From Macrotrachela quadricornifera (Eukaryota; Rotifera; Eurotatoria; Philodinida; Philodinidae): 64,000 nt of DNA. The stretch lies in the NCBI GenBank assembly GCA_022393335.1, contig JAJEKB010000253.1, positions 68,877-132,876 of the forward strand. The letters are read 5' to 3'. Positions 14,376 through 26,275 of this stretch are shown in pieces. Positions within the stretch are counted from its first letter, which is position 1. Every line of letters begins with the position of its first letter. The notes beneath the pieces are model-generated. The model worked only from the letters and a program-made list of their open reading frames with translations, ran no database searches and was not told the origin of the DNA. A program made the position numbers and the translations under genes.

Positions 14376-15058
14376 TTAAAATAGTCCTCCTTTTCTATTG
14401 GCTAAATATTCGGCAATTTTTGGTAATTTTTCCACTGCTTCATAATTTTTTTTCAATGTAGCATGGTTATTCAATACTTGATCATCTATCTGAATAAGAT
14501 TTTGTAAGGAATCAAATACCAATAAATCAGCCCATGTTACATCATTTCCAACAGCCCAAGTACCATTACCATAGGTATTCATCAGTGTTTCAAGTCCTTT
14601 CAATTTTTTTGGTAATGTATCAGTTTTAAATTTAGCTGTTTCAGTTTCTTTTTCTTTTTCATCTTTAATATGAAAGACAACTCGATAATAATCTTCATTA
14701 GCTTCTTGTATACTATCAACAATAACATCGCATTTAGCTGATTCAAGTTCATCTTTACCAGTAAGTTTAAATTGTCGAGCAACATATCGTGCAATTGCCA
14801 TTGATTGAGGTAATTTTTCACCATTAAATTCTAAAAAAATTATTACAAAGCAAATAAGATTGAATAATAAAATTATTAAATAAATATACCTAATAAAGGT
14901 ACTTGACCTAGAGGCATTTGACTCTTCAATTTTCCCCATTCTTCAAAAGTATAACGACGATCTTCAAATTTTTGACCAGCTTGAGCAAAAATCAATCGAA
15001 CTAATTCACCTCGACCACGACCATCGAAATAATGAAGTGTATATACGGTTGATGACAT
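14376..15058 (-). CDS. Glutathione S-transferase, sigma-like
   Basis: Two exons, 14890-15058 and 14376-14830, give about 207 aa, the usual length for a cytosolic GST. The N-terminal thioredoxin-fold domain starts with [20 protein letters not shown]. The Tyr in the HYF motif sits where sigma-class enzymes have their catalytic tyrosine. GQVPLL and [14 protein letters not shown] are the glutathione-site cis-proline region and the QS motif. The all-helical C-terminal domain contains [16 protein letters not shown], the conserved Asp helix-capping region. It would conjugate glutathione to electrophiles in the cytosol; sigma members can also isomerise prostaglandin H2. Substrate cannot be read from the sequence. 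It lies about 1.4 kb from NAE1 with no sign of a shared transcript. Confidence 0.93.
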
Positions 15059-16502
15059 TTTTACTAATAATTATTAGAGAATCTATAGAAGATATGTAAA
15101 AAATACAAAAGACGATGGCAAATTTAAGTGAAGTAACAGAGCCACAAGCTGCTCTATATATATATAGATATGCACAGCGCACACCCCTGCTTTGTTTTCT
15201 TATGTCCTGTTATGAAAGAAAAGAAAGAGAGAGAACAAAAATACAAAATGCATCTAGAACAAAGTAGAGAAAGGAGAAAAAAAAGAAAGAAGATTCTCGA
15301 AACTTCGATAGAGAACTGAATAACATAGGGAGATAAGAGGCATTTTTTTTACGAGTAATCATTACTGAACAAAAGTCTTGGGTAACATTATCTAGAATTT
15401 AAGGACAAATTAAAATTAAAAAAGAAATTTTAATGTAGACATCATTTTCGAACAATTTTATTCCGCTATTATCCGAATACATAAATCGAAAACAAAGAAA
15501 TTATTTATTCATGTAAAACAAAATGTACGAAGTGACCCAAAAAATATCATCACTGCATTATTGATCAAATTTTATCCAATAGGCTGTTTGTTTTTATTTG
15601 AGGAAGAAGAGTCATAAGTATTATTCATAAAGATAAAGTTTGTAAATATTCAGTGTAGTAGCATTCGTAATCAGATAGTTTTACAAAAAAACATGTAACA
15701 ATCTAAAGTCTAATGTCAATAACGATTATAAACTCAAACAAAGCTCTCATTTCACCAATGAAAAAAGTTTTTACAATTTCAGCAATGTCATTCAGGGGAA
15801 AGTACTAGTCAAACAATCTTTTCAGAGACCGTCAAATAAAATAGTTATAAATCATCGATAGCCGATATAAATGATCGAAAATATATGATAACTATAGATA
15901 CCTAAAAGAAATAATCTTATTGAATATCTATGAATTTTATCTTTATCAATAAACACTCATAGCTCTTCTCTCTTGGACACAAAAGAAAATTATTAGACTA
16001 AGCCTGATAAATAATGATATTACACGTATCTATTAAATTACTATGAATTTTTAATTTTTTTAAATAAGTTTAAAACTAAGTTTTCTAGGTTAGAAAAACA
16101 ATGTGAAACTTTCTTCACGGTTGCCAATGCACAATGCTCTCTTATTATTCTATATGAAAACACAAAACAATTTAATATTACTATTTATCAGGATCAATAT
16201 AAAAAATGAAGAACTATTTTTTTAATAATTATGAAAGATTAGCATTAAAACAAATTAAATATAACTATGATTCTTATTAATAAAATATCTAACCATAATA
16301 AGTAAATATTGATTTTTCTTTATCAATAAAAATCTTAATTATAAATATAACTAATTTTTATCTTGACTAAAATCGTTTGTTAGTATAAAAAAGAAAAACA
16401 TTTGTTTCAAGTTTTAATATAAATCACACAGATTAAAATATATTTTTTTTTGTTGTCTCTTCAATCATTATCACTGTTTATATATGCGTTTTATATGAAA
16501 AT
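15059..16502. other. Intergenic region between NAE1 and GST
   Basis: Purine-rich tracts at 15205-15340 lie just upstream of the GST gene, after a TA repeat near 15157. They may belong to its promoter. The rest is AT-rich and no gene is seen. Confidence 0.5.
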
Positions 16503-18286
16503 TTAAAGTTTAAATACATTTGCTGATTGTCGAATAGCATTATAAACTAATACATTATCAATAGGTACATATTGATGTGTAATTAATTTAATTGCTTCTT
16601 GTGCACAACAACCACCAATAAAAGCTGAAACTGAATGAAGTTCTGATGCGCCATATCGACATAATTCTTCCAGAATATTTTCACGTATGACACCTTGTTG
16701 TTTATCAAAATTTATTAATTGTTTACCAATTTGTTTTAAATCATTTAAATCTAATTCAAGTTGTCTTTGATCTGTATCCATTTCATTAATTGATAAAGGA
16801 AATTCACCTGGATAACGATTAAATTTCTCATAAAATAAATCACATAAACGTAAACCAATATACCTAAAATAAAATAAATTAAATTCTAATCTTAATCATT
16901 AAAATAAATAAATAATTTACCAACAAATTTCTGGTTCAGGTTCATCAGATGTTGATTCAAATGACATTTGTTCAATTTGTTTTTGTAATAATTCATCTTC
17001 ATTTTTAATTGATGATGCTCGTATAAGTTTTAAAAATGCTGCATTTTTACAATAAATATGAACAAGTTCATGTAAACTTGCTTGTTCATTTGATGTTAAT
17101 GTTGAAAATCGATTATGTTTTTTTAATAAATCAATTAAATAATTATGAATTATTTCACAATCTTTTTTTGCTTGTTCTTGATATATTTGAACTAATTTAA
17201 CATATGAAGTTGTATTTGTTATCATATCAGGTACTTCACCACGAACAGGTAATAAACCTTGACCTTGATTTTGTGTAAATAATTTAATTGCATGTATAAT
17301 AAACCAAAATATATGAGATTGATTTGATAATTCTAAACAAGAACGATCTTGAAATAAATCATTTATTGTTGATGAAATATTTGTATTAACAAGACGTGAT
17401 GGAATTGTTCGTTTAGCTTCTTCAAAATTTTCAAGAAATTTATTTGAATCATTTACATCATAAGCTGAATGATGAGATAATCGTTCAAGAATTTGTTTAA
17501 ATTCATCTTTTTCTTTACGTATACGTGGAATATCAGTTCGATTCATTTGTTTTTGCCAATTTTCTAATGCTTTATATAGAATAACAAGTGATGGAAGATG
17601 TAAATGTTCTTCACGTGTTAAATTATTAAAATCAATTGAATTACAATAATCAACAAAGGATTTTAATGGACGATCAAGACGAAGATCAGGTATTGTATCA
17701 TCTGGATGTGCTTCAATAACATAATGTTCAAACGCTTGAAGACGAATTGTACCAATAAAACTAATAAAAAAGTCATTTAAAAACAAATAAATAAATTTTT
17801 TATTCATTACCCATAAGCACGAGCAACAAGTAAAGGTACTTTAAGTGTCCATAAATGATTAGCAAGTACAACCAATGTATTTAATGGTAGATTAGCTGTA
17901 ATAATAACACTAAATTGGCCAAAATCAAATGTATTTTGTTTGAGTAAATCATCAATAGATGGTTTATCAATAAATGTACCATGTACATCAGGATTAAGTT
18001 GTTTTAATAAATCACAAGTAACACGAGCACGTGGTTGATCAATCATGGACGGATGAACGAAAAAATTTGAACCACAATCAGCTAATGTTACTAATTGATG
18101 GTCAATTATTGTAAATGCACCAAGTCCTGGTAAAACAAGAGCTTTAAGAATTTCAGTACCTACTGCATTAGCACCAATTAAACAAACTCGTCCAGCTTCT
18201 AAAGCTTTTTGTCCGTGATCACCCCAAAGACGAAGTTGACGATCATATTGTATTTGTTTTGTATCTGGCCCAGATGTTTTACTCAT
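16503..18286 (-). CDS. NAE1: NEDD8-activating enzyme E1 regulatory subunit (APP-BP1)
   Basis: Three exons (17811-18286, 16921-17760, 16503-16863) give about 558 aa, against 534 in human. The N-terminus carries QYDRQLRLWGDHGQKALE, then an E1-type adenylation fold with VCLIGANAVGTEILK, LPGLGAFTIID and the N-F-F segment, closely following APP-BP1. The middle helical domain keeps LPVRGEVPDM. The C-terminus has ELCRYGASELHSVSAFIGGC followed by AQEAIKLIT, as in the family, and ends ANVFKL. With its partner UBA3 it adenylates NEDD8 and passes it to UBE2M for cullin neddylation. This subunit lacks the catalytic cysteine, which is on UBA3 and not in this window. Somewhat longer than usual, otherwise ordinary. 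Confidence 0.95.
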
Positions 18287-18920
18287 TTCAATCTAAAATA
18301 ACAAGAGATTCCTCCACATTTTTTTGAAATATTATTTCGCAGATCCAGATATTAAAAAAGTTTTGTAAAAGATCTGTGTTTGGCTTTTTAAAATATACAA
18401 AATATCGTAAAATTTTTCTCCCACCAGAGAGAATATTCACAGATGATTCTTTTGGTGCGTTTCTATATTATCTCTGTATCTGCTGAATAACTATAGTAGC
18501 GTAATTTCTAAAGAATTTCTACTCTTGTTTAGATTTGACTCAGATAACAACTTTTTCACGAGATCTTCCAATAAGGATTCCACTTTTGAAAAAAAAAATT
18601 ATATTTTAAAATTTTCATTTGAAACTTCGAAAATATTTTTTTTTTCTTCGAAAACTGAACTCCTATTGAAGAATTCTGTTAAAAAGTTGCTATTCCAACT
18701 ACATCTAAACAAGAACAGAAATTCGATGGAGATTACGCTATTTTAGTCATTTCCTATATACGACTAAGACATAGACACAAACAGAACGGATCACTTAAGA
18801 ATGTTTGTATGCGAAAAAAACAAAGATATATAAATTTATTTATATTTTATTTTACAAAAATATTCTTATTCTCTATATTTAAATAAGTCTATAAAAATAC
18901 TTAAACAATAAAAATAAATT
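18287..18920. other. Intergenic region between NAE1 and PAXX-like gene
   Basis: About 630 bp with no gene. It includes the NAE1 5' side and the PAXX-like 3' end; AATAAA occurs just after the PAXX-like stop codon on the minus strand. The plus-strand frame at 18525-18746 is AT-rich and unsupported. Confidence 0.5.
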
Positions 18921-19685
18921 TTAATCACTGTCTTCATCATCATAAATAACACCAGTTGGTGCTTTACGTCGTTTAGCACTTGGATTAATTAAACTCATTT
19001 GTGTACGATCTTGTGCTTTCATCATATTACCTTTTTGATCATTTGAATTAAGTAATTTATTTCCATCAGCATTTCTACTACCTGATCTTGATTCTGTATG
19101 TTGTGTTTTTGTTGATAATTCTTTAATACATAATTGTTGAGTTTTTATTTCAGCTGATAATTGTTCATTACGTTTATAAACATGTAAAAGAATTTTACTT
19201 AAAAATGAAGCCTTTTCTCCTTCGTTAACATGTTCATAAAGTTGAAGAGTTATTGATTGTTTATTTTTAGGACGTACAAATGTTACATTAATTTGTGAAA
19301 TATCATTTTGACTATCATTATTTGTTGATGTACCTTTAGTAAGTGTAAAATCAGATTCATTTATACGCTCAGAAAAAAATATCATTGTTTCACCAAGTTC
19401 TGTTATATCTAAAAGACGTGCGTGTAATTGAAATGCACGTTCATCTAATGATGTTGACCATATTGTAACAGAATCGGATTTATCCAAACATGCAATTAAC
19501 TAAAGAAAAATTTTTGTTTTTCCAAAAATAATTTTCCTTATTTTTACTTGCAGTTTTTTCGTTTTCATATCAATAAATGAAGCAAATATAATATCATCAT
19601 TACGTGAACCAATTTTAAATGATTTTCGTGTAACAATATAATCAAGATTTGATTTACGAAGAAGTTCAACAAATGCTGAAGACAT
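18921..19685 (-). CDS. PAXX: PAXX-like non-homologous end-joining factor
   Basis: Two exons (19548-19685, 18921-19499) give about 238 aa, against 204 in human PAXX. The best evidence is the C-terminus. SLINPSAKRRKAPTGVIYDD at about residues 215-234 matches the human tail, which has SLINPGFKSKKPAGGVDFD. That tail is the motif by which PAXX binds Ku70. The N-terminal part should be the XRCC4/XLF-type head. VTIWSTSLDERAFQLHARL aligns with the human head segment containing LWSTCFTPDSLAALKARF. A predicted helical stalk follows (SAEIKTQQLCIKELSTKT). PAXX stabilises Ku at DNA double-strand breaks together with XLF and XRCC4. The start lies 68 bp after the stop of the PARG-like gene on the same strand. 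Head identity is low, so the call rests mainly on the tail, the size and the architecture. Confidence 0.82.
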
Positions 19686-19753
19686 TATTTTATATATATA
19701 TCTATCTAGAGTAAATTTATATATATAAGAAAAAAATTTAAAAAATAATTTTT
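19686..19753 (-). promoter_or_regulatory. Very short intercistronic spacer, possible trans-splice acceptor
   Basis: Only 68 bp separate the PARG-like stop codon from the PAXX-like start codon. On the minus strand an AATAAA overlaps the upstream stop. A T-rich stretch then leads to TTTACTCTAG, an acceptor-like site about 24 bases before the ATG. Spliced-leader trans-splicing is known in bdelloid rotifers, so this could be an operon junction. It could equally be a compact promoter or an ordinary 5' UTR intron end. Confidence 0.4.
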
Positions 19754-21902
19754 TTATTTATTCAATTGAGAAAGTTTTTCTTGAAGTTCGTTGATAGATA
19801 GAATATCTACTTGGAAAACTTCAGCAAATGGTTGTATATTACCAGTTGGATTATGAGCTTTGTTAGCATTGTGATCATTAATAATGGCAAAAACGATATA
19901 TTTAAATGAATTAGTATATTTTTTCATGATGATTTCATGGAATAGTTTTGCTATAATAGAGAAGAGAATATTAATTGAATAAATATATAACAATTATAGA
20001 ATCTTACCAATATGTTTAGGAGGATTTTGATAAGCACCACTAAATAAAAAAAATAATTTCAATTTAGTACGGTAATAATAATTCGAAGTCTAGCATGTGT
20101 GAATCAAAAGAAGTCAATTCAAAATGACACTCATAAGTAGAGAATTTATGAAAGGAACAATGGATGATTTGTCTTCTTACATAAAAAAAAAACATTTTTC
20201 AGTACTTGTATTGTTAATAAAATAACTTTTTCTACTATTGTAGTGAATTGCACACTTAACATGCATATAAGATATACTGTTTTCAATACAACCTCTCAAG
20301 TGAATAATTTGTCAATGTTGATATAAGAAGATTTGTACAGAGTATCCAATGTCTGTATATGCGGAACTACATACGTGACTTCTACCCCAACTATGTCGAA
20401 AAATGTGAAAAGTAACATATCGATTTATGCACAGTAATTAACTTACATAATTAATAAAAGCATAGTGATAGAAAGTTTTGCTTAAAATAGTTTTCTCTCC
20501 TTCTTTTTAAAATTCTAGATTTGTCTTTAATGGTTAGAAAAACTTAAAGATTCAAACTTAATAATAAATAACTTCGAATGAGTTCCATATAAAATGCGAT
20601 TTGTTTTGTAAGAAACTTCATATAAATTAAAGAATATCTCCTAGATATTAAATTTTATTATACATGAGTATGATTAATTTACTTTTGTTTCTTCGTTAGA
20701 ATTATTATAATCGAGCATAGATAGATTTTTTCTCATTATTGAGATCGTTACCATACATTTTGAATAGTAAGATTTATCTGATATTCATTTAATGCTTACC
20801 ATCCAAATGCTGATAGTATAAGAATATCATGTTTATTTTGAATTGCAATATTGAAAATCGCTTCCAGTTTGTATTTTGTATTTTGTATTACATTTTTGCC
20901 ACTTAATTGTAATTCACCATTTTTGTCTGCTTCGGTTGGTGGATTAGAATAAGCAGCACAAGCAATAAATGAAATATATTTTGGACCATGTGGAAAGAAT
21001 GGATAACCATTAGATTCTGAACCACGAAAGACGCTTACATTTGGAGTATAGATACCACCAAACTGAAAAGAATAATTTTCTTAAAATGAATTTCAGAATC
21101 TTAAAACCTTACTTCAGGTATATGATACATCCAATTTCGTTGACCTTCTAATTCATGATAAGGATCTTCAAGACATTGAAGCATATTTGTACGACGATGC
21201 ATATTTTCTTCTTGTGCACCAGCACCTAGATTGTATAACATATGTACATATAATATAATATAATTAAAATAAACGAACCATTTTTCCAACCCCCTCCAGG
21301 ATTTCTTGCTGAAGCCATATTTAATACAACTGGATTCGAATTTGGATATTTAGTTTTGAAACACATGGCAACATCAAGACAATCGCCATCAACAACAAAT
21401 ATTTGGGATGATTCTTCGTGTGAATATTGTTTAACTTTTACATCATACTCATAATCATTGCCATACTGTCTAGTATTTTGAGCAGCATCAGCCATTTTAT
21501 TCTTGTCTAAACGTATCTTAGTACTATCAGGAAGTCGATAGAAACTAAAATAAATGAATACAATACAACTATTTAAAAAAAAAGACATTCATTTTTTCTC
21601 TGTTACCCATTATATATAGCATTGATTGTTTGTATTTGTACAACTTTTCGCATAAAACGTCGTGTATTTGGATGAATTTCTGTTGAATTCCATAGTTCTG
21701 CAAATTGTTCATGATCATGTATGTATCCAAGCGCAAAGTTTCGTGCATTATCATCATTGGTTAAACGTGAGAGTTGATCATTTGAAAAGTTAGTGTCTGT
21801 CGGATCACGAAGCGATGATGGAATTTGTACATCAAATGGTGCATTCAATGAACGTTTCTTTTTATCATTTCGTTGACGGTTATAATGATTTGCACGCGCC
21901 AT
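19754..21902 (-). CDS. Microbial-type poly(ADP-ribose) glycohydrolase (TIGR02452/DUF2263 family)
   Basis: Six exons (21607-21902, 21279-21544, 21113-21225, 20800-21062, 20008-20039, 19754-19950) give about 388 aa. The macrodomain-type catalytic core has ASARNPGGGWKNGAGAQEE: the GGG-X7-QEE signature of PARG enzymes at about residues 182-194, with both catalytic glutamates. The family hallmarks ISFIACAAYSNPPT and LSAFGCGAYQNPPKHIAKLF follow. The N-terminal ~100 residues (starting MARANHYNRQRNDKKKRSL) are basic and match the helical N-terminal region of the family. The enzyme removes poly(ADP-ribose) after DNA-damage signalling. An upstream ATG at 21989 is in frame, but I prefer 21902 because the intervening segment looks like a 5' leader or intron. 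This family is common in bacteria and fungi, so horizontal origin is possible, but the introns show it is settled in this genome. Confidence 0.9.
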
Positions 21903-24900
21903 GATAAAAATTGAGAGTGATAGGTAAATAACGACTGTCTGTAAAAAAATGATGGTATATAAATGGTTCTCATTTGTCAATTGACTCAATAATTTTGAAA
22001 TTTTGCTATATGATCATTAGAATTAGATTGAAATAGGAAATTCACGCTAATGATCATTATGAATATGAAGTCAGAATTTCGCAATTATTTATTCGTTATA
22101 TTTTATAAAAACATGATGTTCTTCCTATTATTCAGCTTTATCGTCAATAATGAATCACCTTTCAAAATTTTTTCTTTTTTGATTCAAGAAAAACATAGTG
22201 CAATTAAATACTGAGATAGAGGGCGCGTGTAAGTTATTGTGATTATTTGATAAATTTTATTTCTTAAAATCATTATTATTTTCATTATAGTATATCGCAA
22301 CACTAATATCATTCAAGAGTTTAATTCAGACGAATTTAAGCGGAAGAACTATCGACTAACATTAAGTTTACTTGATTTATGCGAACATATCAGTTCTGAT
22401 AAACAGACTTTAAAGACTTTGATCCCATCAAATCATATTCAAAAGTAAAACATTTTATCAAAATTGTAGTTAAACATTAAAACAATCTCTGAATAACTAA
22501 TAATTTGGCTTTTTGCTGATAGAATTAATGATATTCACAATGAAAAATTATTACCTCTCGTTATAGATTAAATTTTCAATTCAGTTTACTGTTTTTACCA
22601 AAAACATTTCTACTAATTTCCTCCATCTTAGTTAAAGATCAAAAGCCAGCTAATAATGAAAAAATTTCCAAAAAAAAATCGAAATCTATATCAACATTTG
22701 TAAGACAATCATATGCTTGTATATCGGTTCTATACCGAGTTGCCAGATTTTCCGGAAAAATTCCGGAATTTGAAAGTTTTTTGGATCTTTTTCGGCTTTC
22801 GGGTTTTTTCCAGATTTCAGATATTTTCATTTTCTTCTTCAATGAATAGACTCAAGACAGCCAACTATTTTCCCTGCAATTTTACGTAAACTAAATTTTT
22901 CTTCAATTACTCTCATCAGCAACACTGAAATGAATGAATAATGTATAATCATCAAAGAAATCGTGTACAAAAGTTTATGAAGTTTTCTAGTCAAAACTAG
23001 TACTGTTAAAACGTTTTTACTATGATGAAATATATTGTATTGAAAAGAAACATAATATGACTAACTGTGAATACATGATATACAAGGTGTTATTTTCTAA
23101 AATGAGTATGTTTTAGCGGTTATTTTCTTCGGTTTAATTAAACCATACTCTGTAAAAATTTAAAGCAATAGCGAATCTAGAATCTCGAAAATGGAGGAGG
23201 GAAATCATAAATAAAAGTCATTTTTAAAATCTCGTATAAGGCAGTTAAATCTGTTTTCCACTAATATCTGTTGGAAAAACCCGCTGAACGAGAACGGGGA
23301 ATAAACCATCGATCGCTGCGCCGTTAAATGCGCTATTGATTTGGTGTATACTGCTTGATAATTTGATGAAGGCAAACGTGTCTCAAGGGAAGAAAAGATG
23401 CTAAAAAATCTTTCCGGTTTTTTCCAGATTTTAAAAACTAAATTCCAGATTTTTGACACTTACATTTGGCAACATTGGTCCAATATCATACTTAAATCAA
23501 TGAATAAAGAGAACATTTGAAAAGGTGTAGGAATTCATGAGAAAAAAATATATGTTTGTGAATTGTAGTACACAGATAACGTTTATTTTGACAAAAGTTT
23601 ATTCATTTTATGATTAACAGGACTTTAAAAACGAATTAGTATCATATAAAGATGTTAATTCATTAGGAAAATAATCTTCATAGACATCGATATCATATCT
23701 ATATTTTTAAATGAATCCAGATTACAATTTATTAATAAACTTTATATTTCGAAACTATAGATACAAAAACAAAGGTTGCTTATAAAAAACATGACTTTCT
23801 TACTCCTAGGTTCATTGAATTACTCGACTTAGGGATAAATGTAGAATATACATGTTTTTATTTTTATTATTAATCCTCTGAGATAATTCATTTTTATTGA
23901 TATGTTTTCTAAACTTTTCACTTCAATGCTTATATTACTTTTTGCTTTATAATTAAAAATAATTAATAAATTCCAATTAACCAAAAAAGTGAATTTGTTA
24001 AATAATTCTCATTGTATTTCGACAAAATGAATATGTATGTTTTTTTTCAATCATAATTTTAGCCATTGATTTTTAAAGAAAACAATTGAAAAATAATGTA
24101 ATCTCTGTGTAGTGAAAATAATAATAAGATTTATGAGCAAAACAAAAATGTTTCTTTTTTCTATTTTTATAATAAGATAAAATAGATAAAATCTATTTTT
24201 AATTATAAATGAATAAGATTATTGATTCTATAGAATTATGTTCATCAAAAGTCATATCAGATATAGAGTAATAATTAAGAATGAAGGCGAAATCCAATTT
24301 AGATTAAATAAATACAATTGATATAAACTAGTTTTTCTTATTTAAATAAATTTCATTATAATTAATAATTAAAATTAATTGTGAAAGATATATATTTACA
24401 CTATTTTCATATAAACTTTATAAATCTTATATCATAATTGGTCAAAAATGTCAGATGATATGGATAGATCTTTAATCTTTTCTTTATCAATCAATCATAA
24501 ATGATTTATAAATATTGATGTTGAATGATTTTTTTAGCTTTTGAAATTCTATTGTCAATGTATAAATTTTAGATGATTATTGTTCTTTGATAGACAAATA
24601 TAAAGATCATGAAATCATTTTTTTGGCCATATTGCTTTGCATATTTTTATGCTCGAAATATTTACTTTTTTTCGGACACATCTTCCGTTTTTTATGTTAA
24701 TAAAGTATTTTTTTTATCTAACAAACATAATTTTTTATGCAATATCTTCAAACTATCATTTATAATGTATTTATTCTACAACGTTAAATTCTATTGTTTG
24801 CATTATAAACAAAATATGAAAATATTCCAAGGTTTTATTAATGAAAATTAGCTTTCTTCTTTTTTGATTTTCATAATTAGTTCATAGAATATGTTGACAT

Positions 24901-25437
24901 TTTGATAAACATTCATCGGTTATTTTATACAAGGTCTTTTTTTTTGTCCTAGAAAAATACAACTACCGGATATCACAATCAATATATGTATCATGCTATA
25001 ATATAGTTTTATTTCTAATAAAAAGAACAAAAGAACAAAGCAGTATCCTTATGATAGTCAAGGGTTGATATTATTAAGAAAAAACAACAAGAATATCTAG
25101 TCTTTATATTGATTTATTTATGATTATTTTTCTCTCTGATTTGATGAATCTATTGTAGATAGATAGACAATTAGATATTAGTTCGCTCTATAGAATTTAT
25201 TTAGCGAACATTGTTTTAAAGAAGGGTATCATTTACAAAGATCAATAAGCAATCAATAGACAATTGCAAGGAACACTAAAAGAAATCTACATTCATGATG
25301 TTATTCACCCGAGAGAGGAGATAGAATAAACATTTGACAAAGAGAAAAGAGAGAAAAGAAAAAATAGAAAATATATATTATTTCATAACATTCTTTACAT
25401 ACAGAACTGTTTCTCGACATTCACCATCATCATCATC
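21903..25437. other. Long intergenic region
   Basis: About 3.5 kb between the divergent PARG-like gene and neuropeptide gene. A repeat-like stretch at 22724-23480 is described separately. Apart from that the DNA is AT-rich. Frames such as 24609-24851 have amino-acid compositions dictated by AT content and are not believable genes. Confidence 0.5.
22724..23480. repeat. Possible degenerate repeat with related ends
   Basis: The left end has GAGTTGCCAGATTTTCCGGAA and nearby TTTTTTCCAGATTTCAG. The right end has TTTCCGGTTTTTTCCAGATTT, AAATTCCAGATTTTTGA and TTTGGCAACATTGG. TTGCCA faces TGGCAA, so the ends are weakly inverted, and the CCAGATTT word recurs. The GC content is higher than around it. 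This could be an old transposon copy. The evidence is word-level only. Confidence 0.3.
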
Positions 25438-25986
25438 ATGTCATCATCAACAGGTATAGACTTAGTTTTTTTTTTCCTTTTTGATTATGTCAATTCATTT
25501 GTCAAGGTATTACACAACATGTATCAACTATTGTCAAGTTAAATTGGATTTTAATCTTGACAACTATTCTTCTTAGTATGTTCTTATATTATTTATAAAT
25601 ATTTGACGCTATTTTTGCTCTTTAATTTAGTTTGCTGCTCTTATATTCATTCAAAACCAACCGATGTCGATCAATTATCTGAGCATCAAATGATTGATAA
25701 TTATTATCCAAATGTTGTATTTAGTGATGATTCAAATTTTGTCGAGCGGGCAGCACCACGGCTTGGTCGTGCTTCGCCTCGACTTGGTCGTGCATCACCA
25801 CGTCTTGGACGACGTGCTTCAGTTTTGATGCTTTCACGATTAAATCATGCAGGTCGATATTATAATGCAGATGACGATGCTACAAACGACTATCTAAATG
25901 ATATTGACTCTTCGTTACAAGAACGACGAGCAGCTCCACGACTTGGCCGTGCCATTGAACTTCATGAACAACAAAACAATGCTTGA
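25438..25986 (+). CDS. Neuropeptide precursor with four PRL-amide peptides
   Basis: Three exons (25438-25453, 25507-25575, 25631-25986) give about 146 aa. The N-terminal hydrophobic run VKLNWILILTTILLICCS is a secretion signal built across the second splice junction. The precursor then holds repeats bounded by basic residues: AAPRLGR (69-75), ASPRLGR (76-82), ASPRLGRR (83-90) and AAPRLGR (129-135). In each, Gly before Arg is an amidation signal, so processing would release AAPRL-amide and ASPRL-amide, two of each. A further ASVLMLSRLNHAGR (91-104) may give another amidated peptide. The PRL-amide ending resembles the pyrokinin/PRXamide family of protostomes, but these are very short and lack the usual aromatic residue. 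Peptides would act on G-protein-coupled receptors after release from neurosecretory cells. Confidence 0.88.
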
Positions 25987-26275
25987 ATAAACACTAACTT
26001 TCGACATTGAATTATTAATTATTAATTTAATGAGAGTTTCACATAGAGAAAAAAAATAAAAAGATTCTTAAAACTGTAACAAAAACAAACAATAAGTATA
26101 TCACAAAATGAGTTAAGAGAAATACTTTATATTCTATAAGAATATATCGAACTATGCTATGTTCACAAACAATCTGATAATAATAAATTAAGAATTAAAA
26201 AAATCAAATAGTAAAATATACGGTTTCAGAAAGAAAAAAAAAAGTTGTTGATTATATTCAAAATCAATTTTACTC

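Noticed and set aside
14600..14824. Out-of-frame open reading frame within the GST gene
   Set aside because: It is a shifted-frame shadow of the real GST exon, which carries the family motifs.
24609..24851. 80-aa Phe/Tyr-rich open frame
   Set aside because: Composition is explained by AT-rich DNA, with no splice partner or family resemblance.
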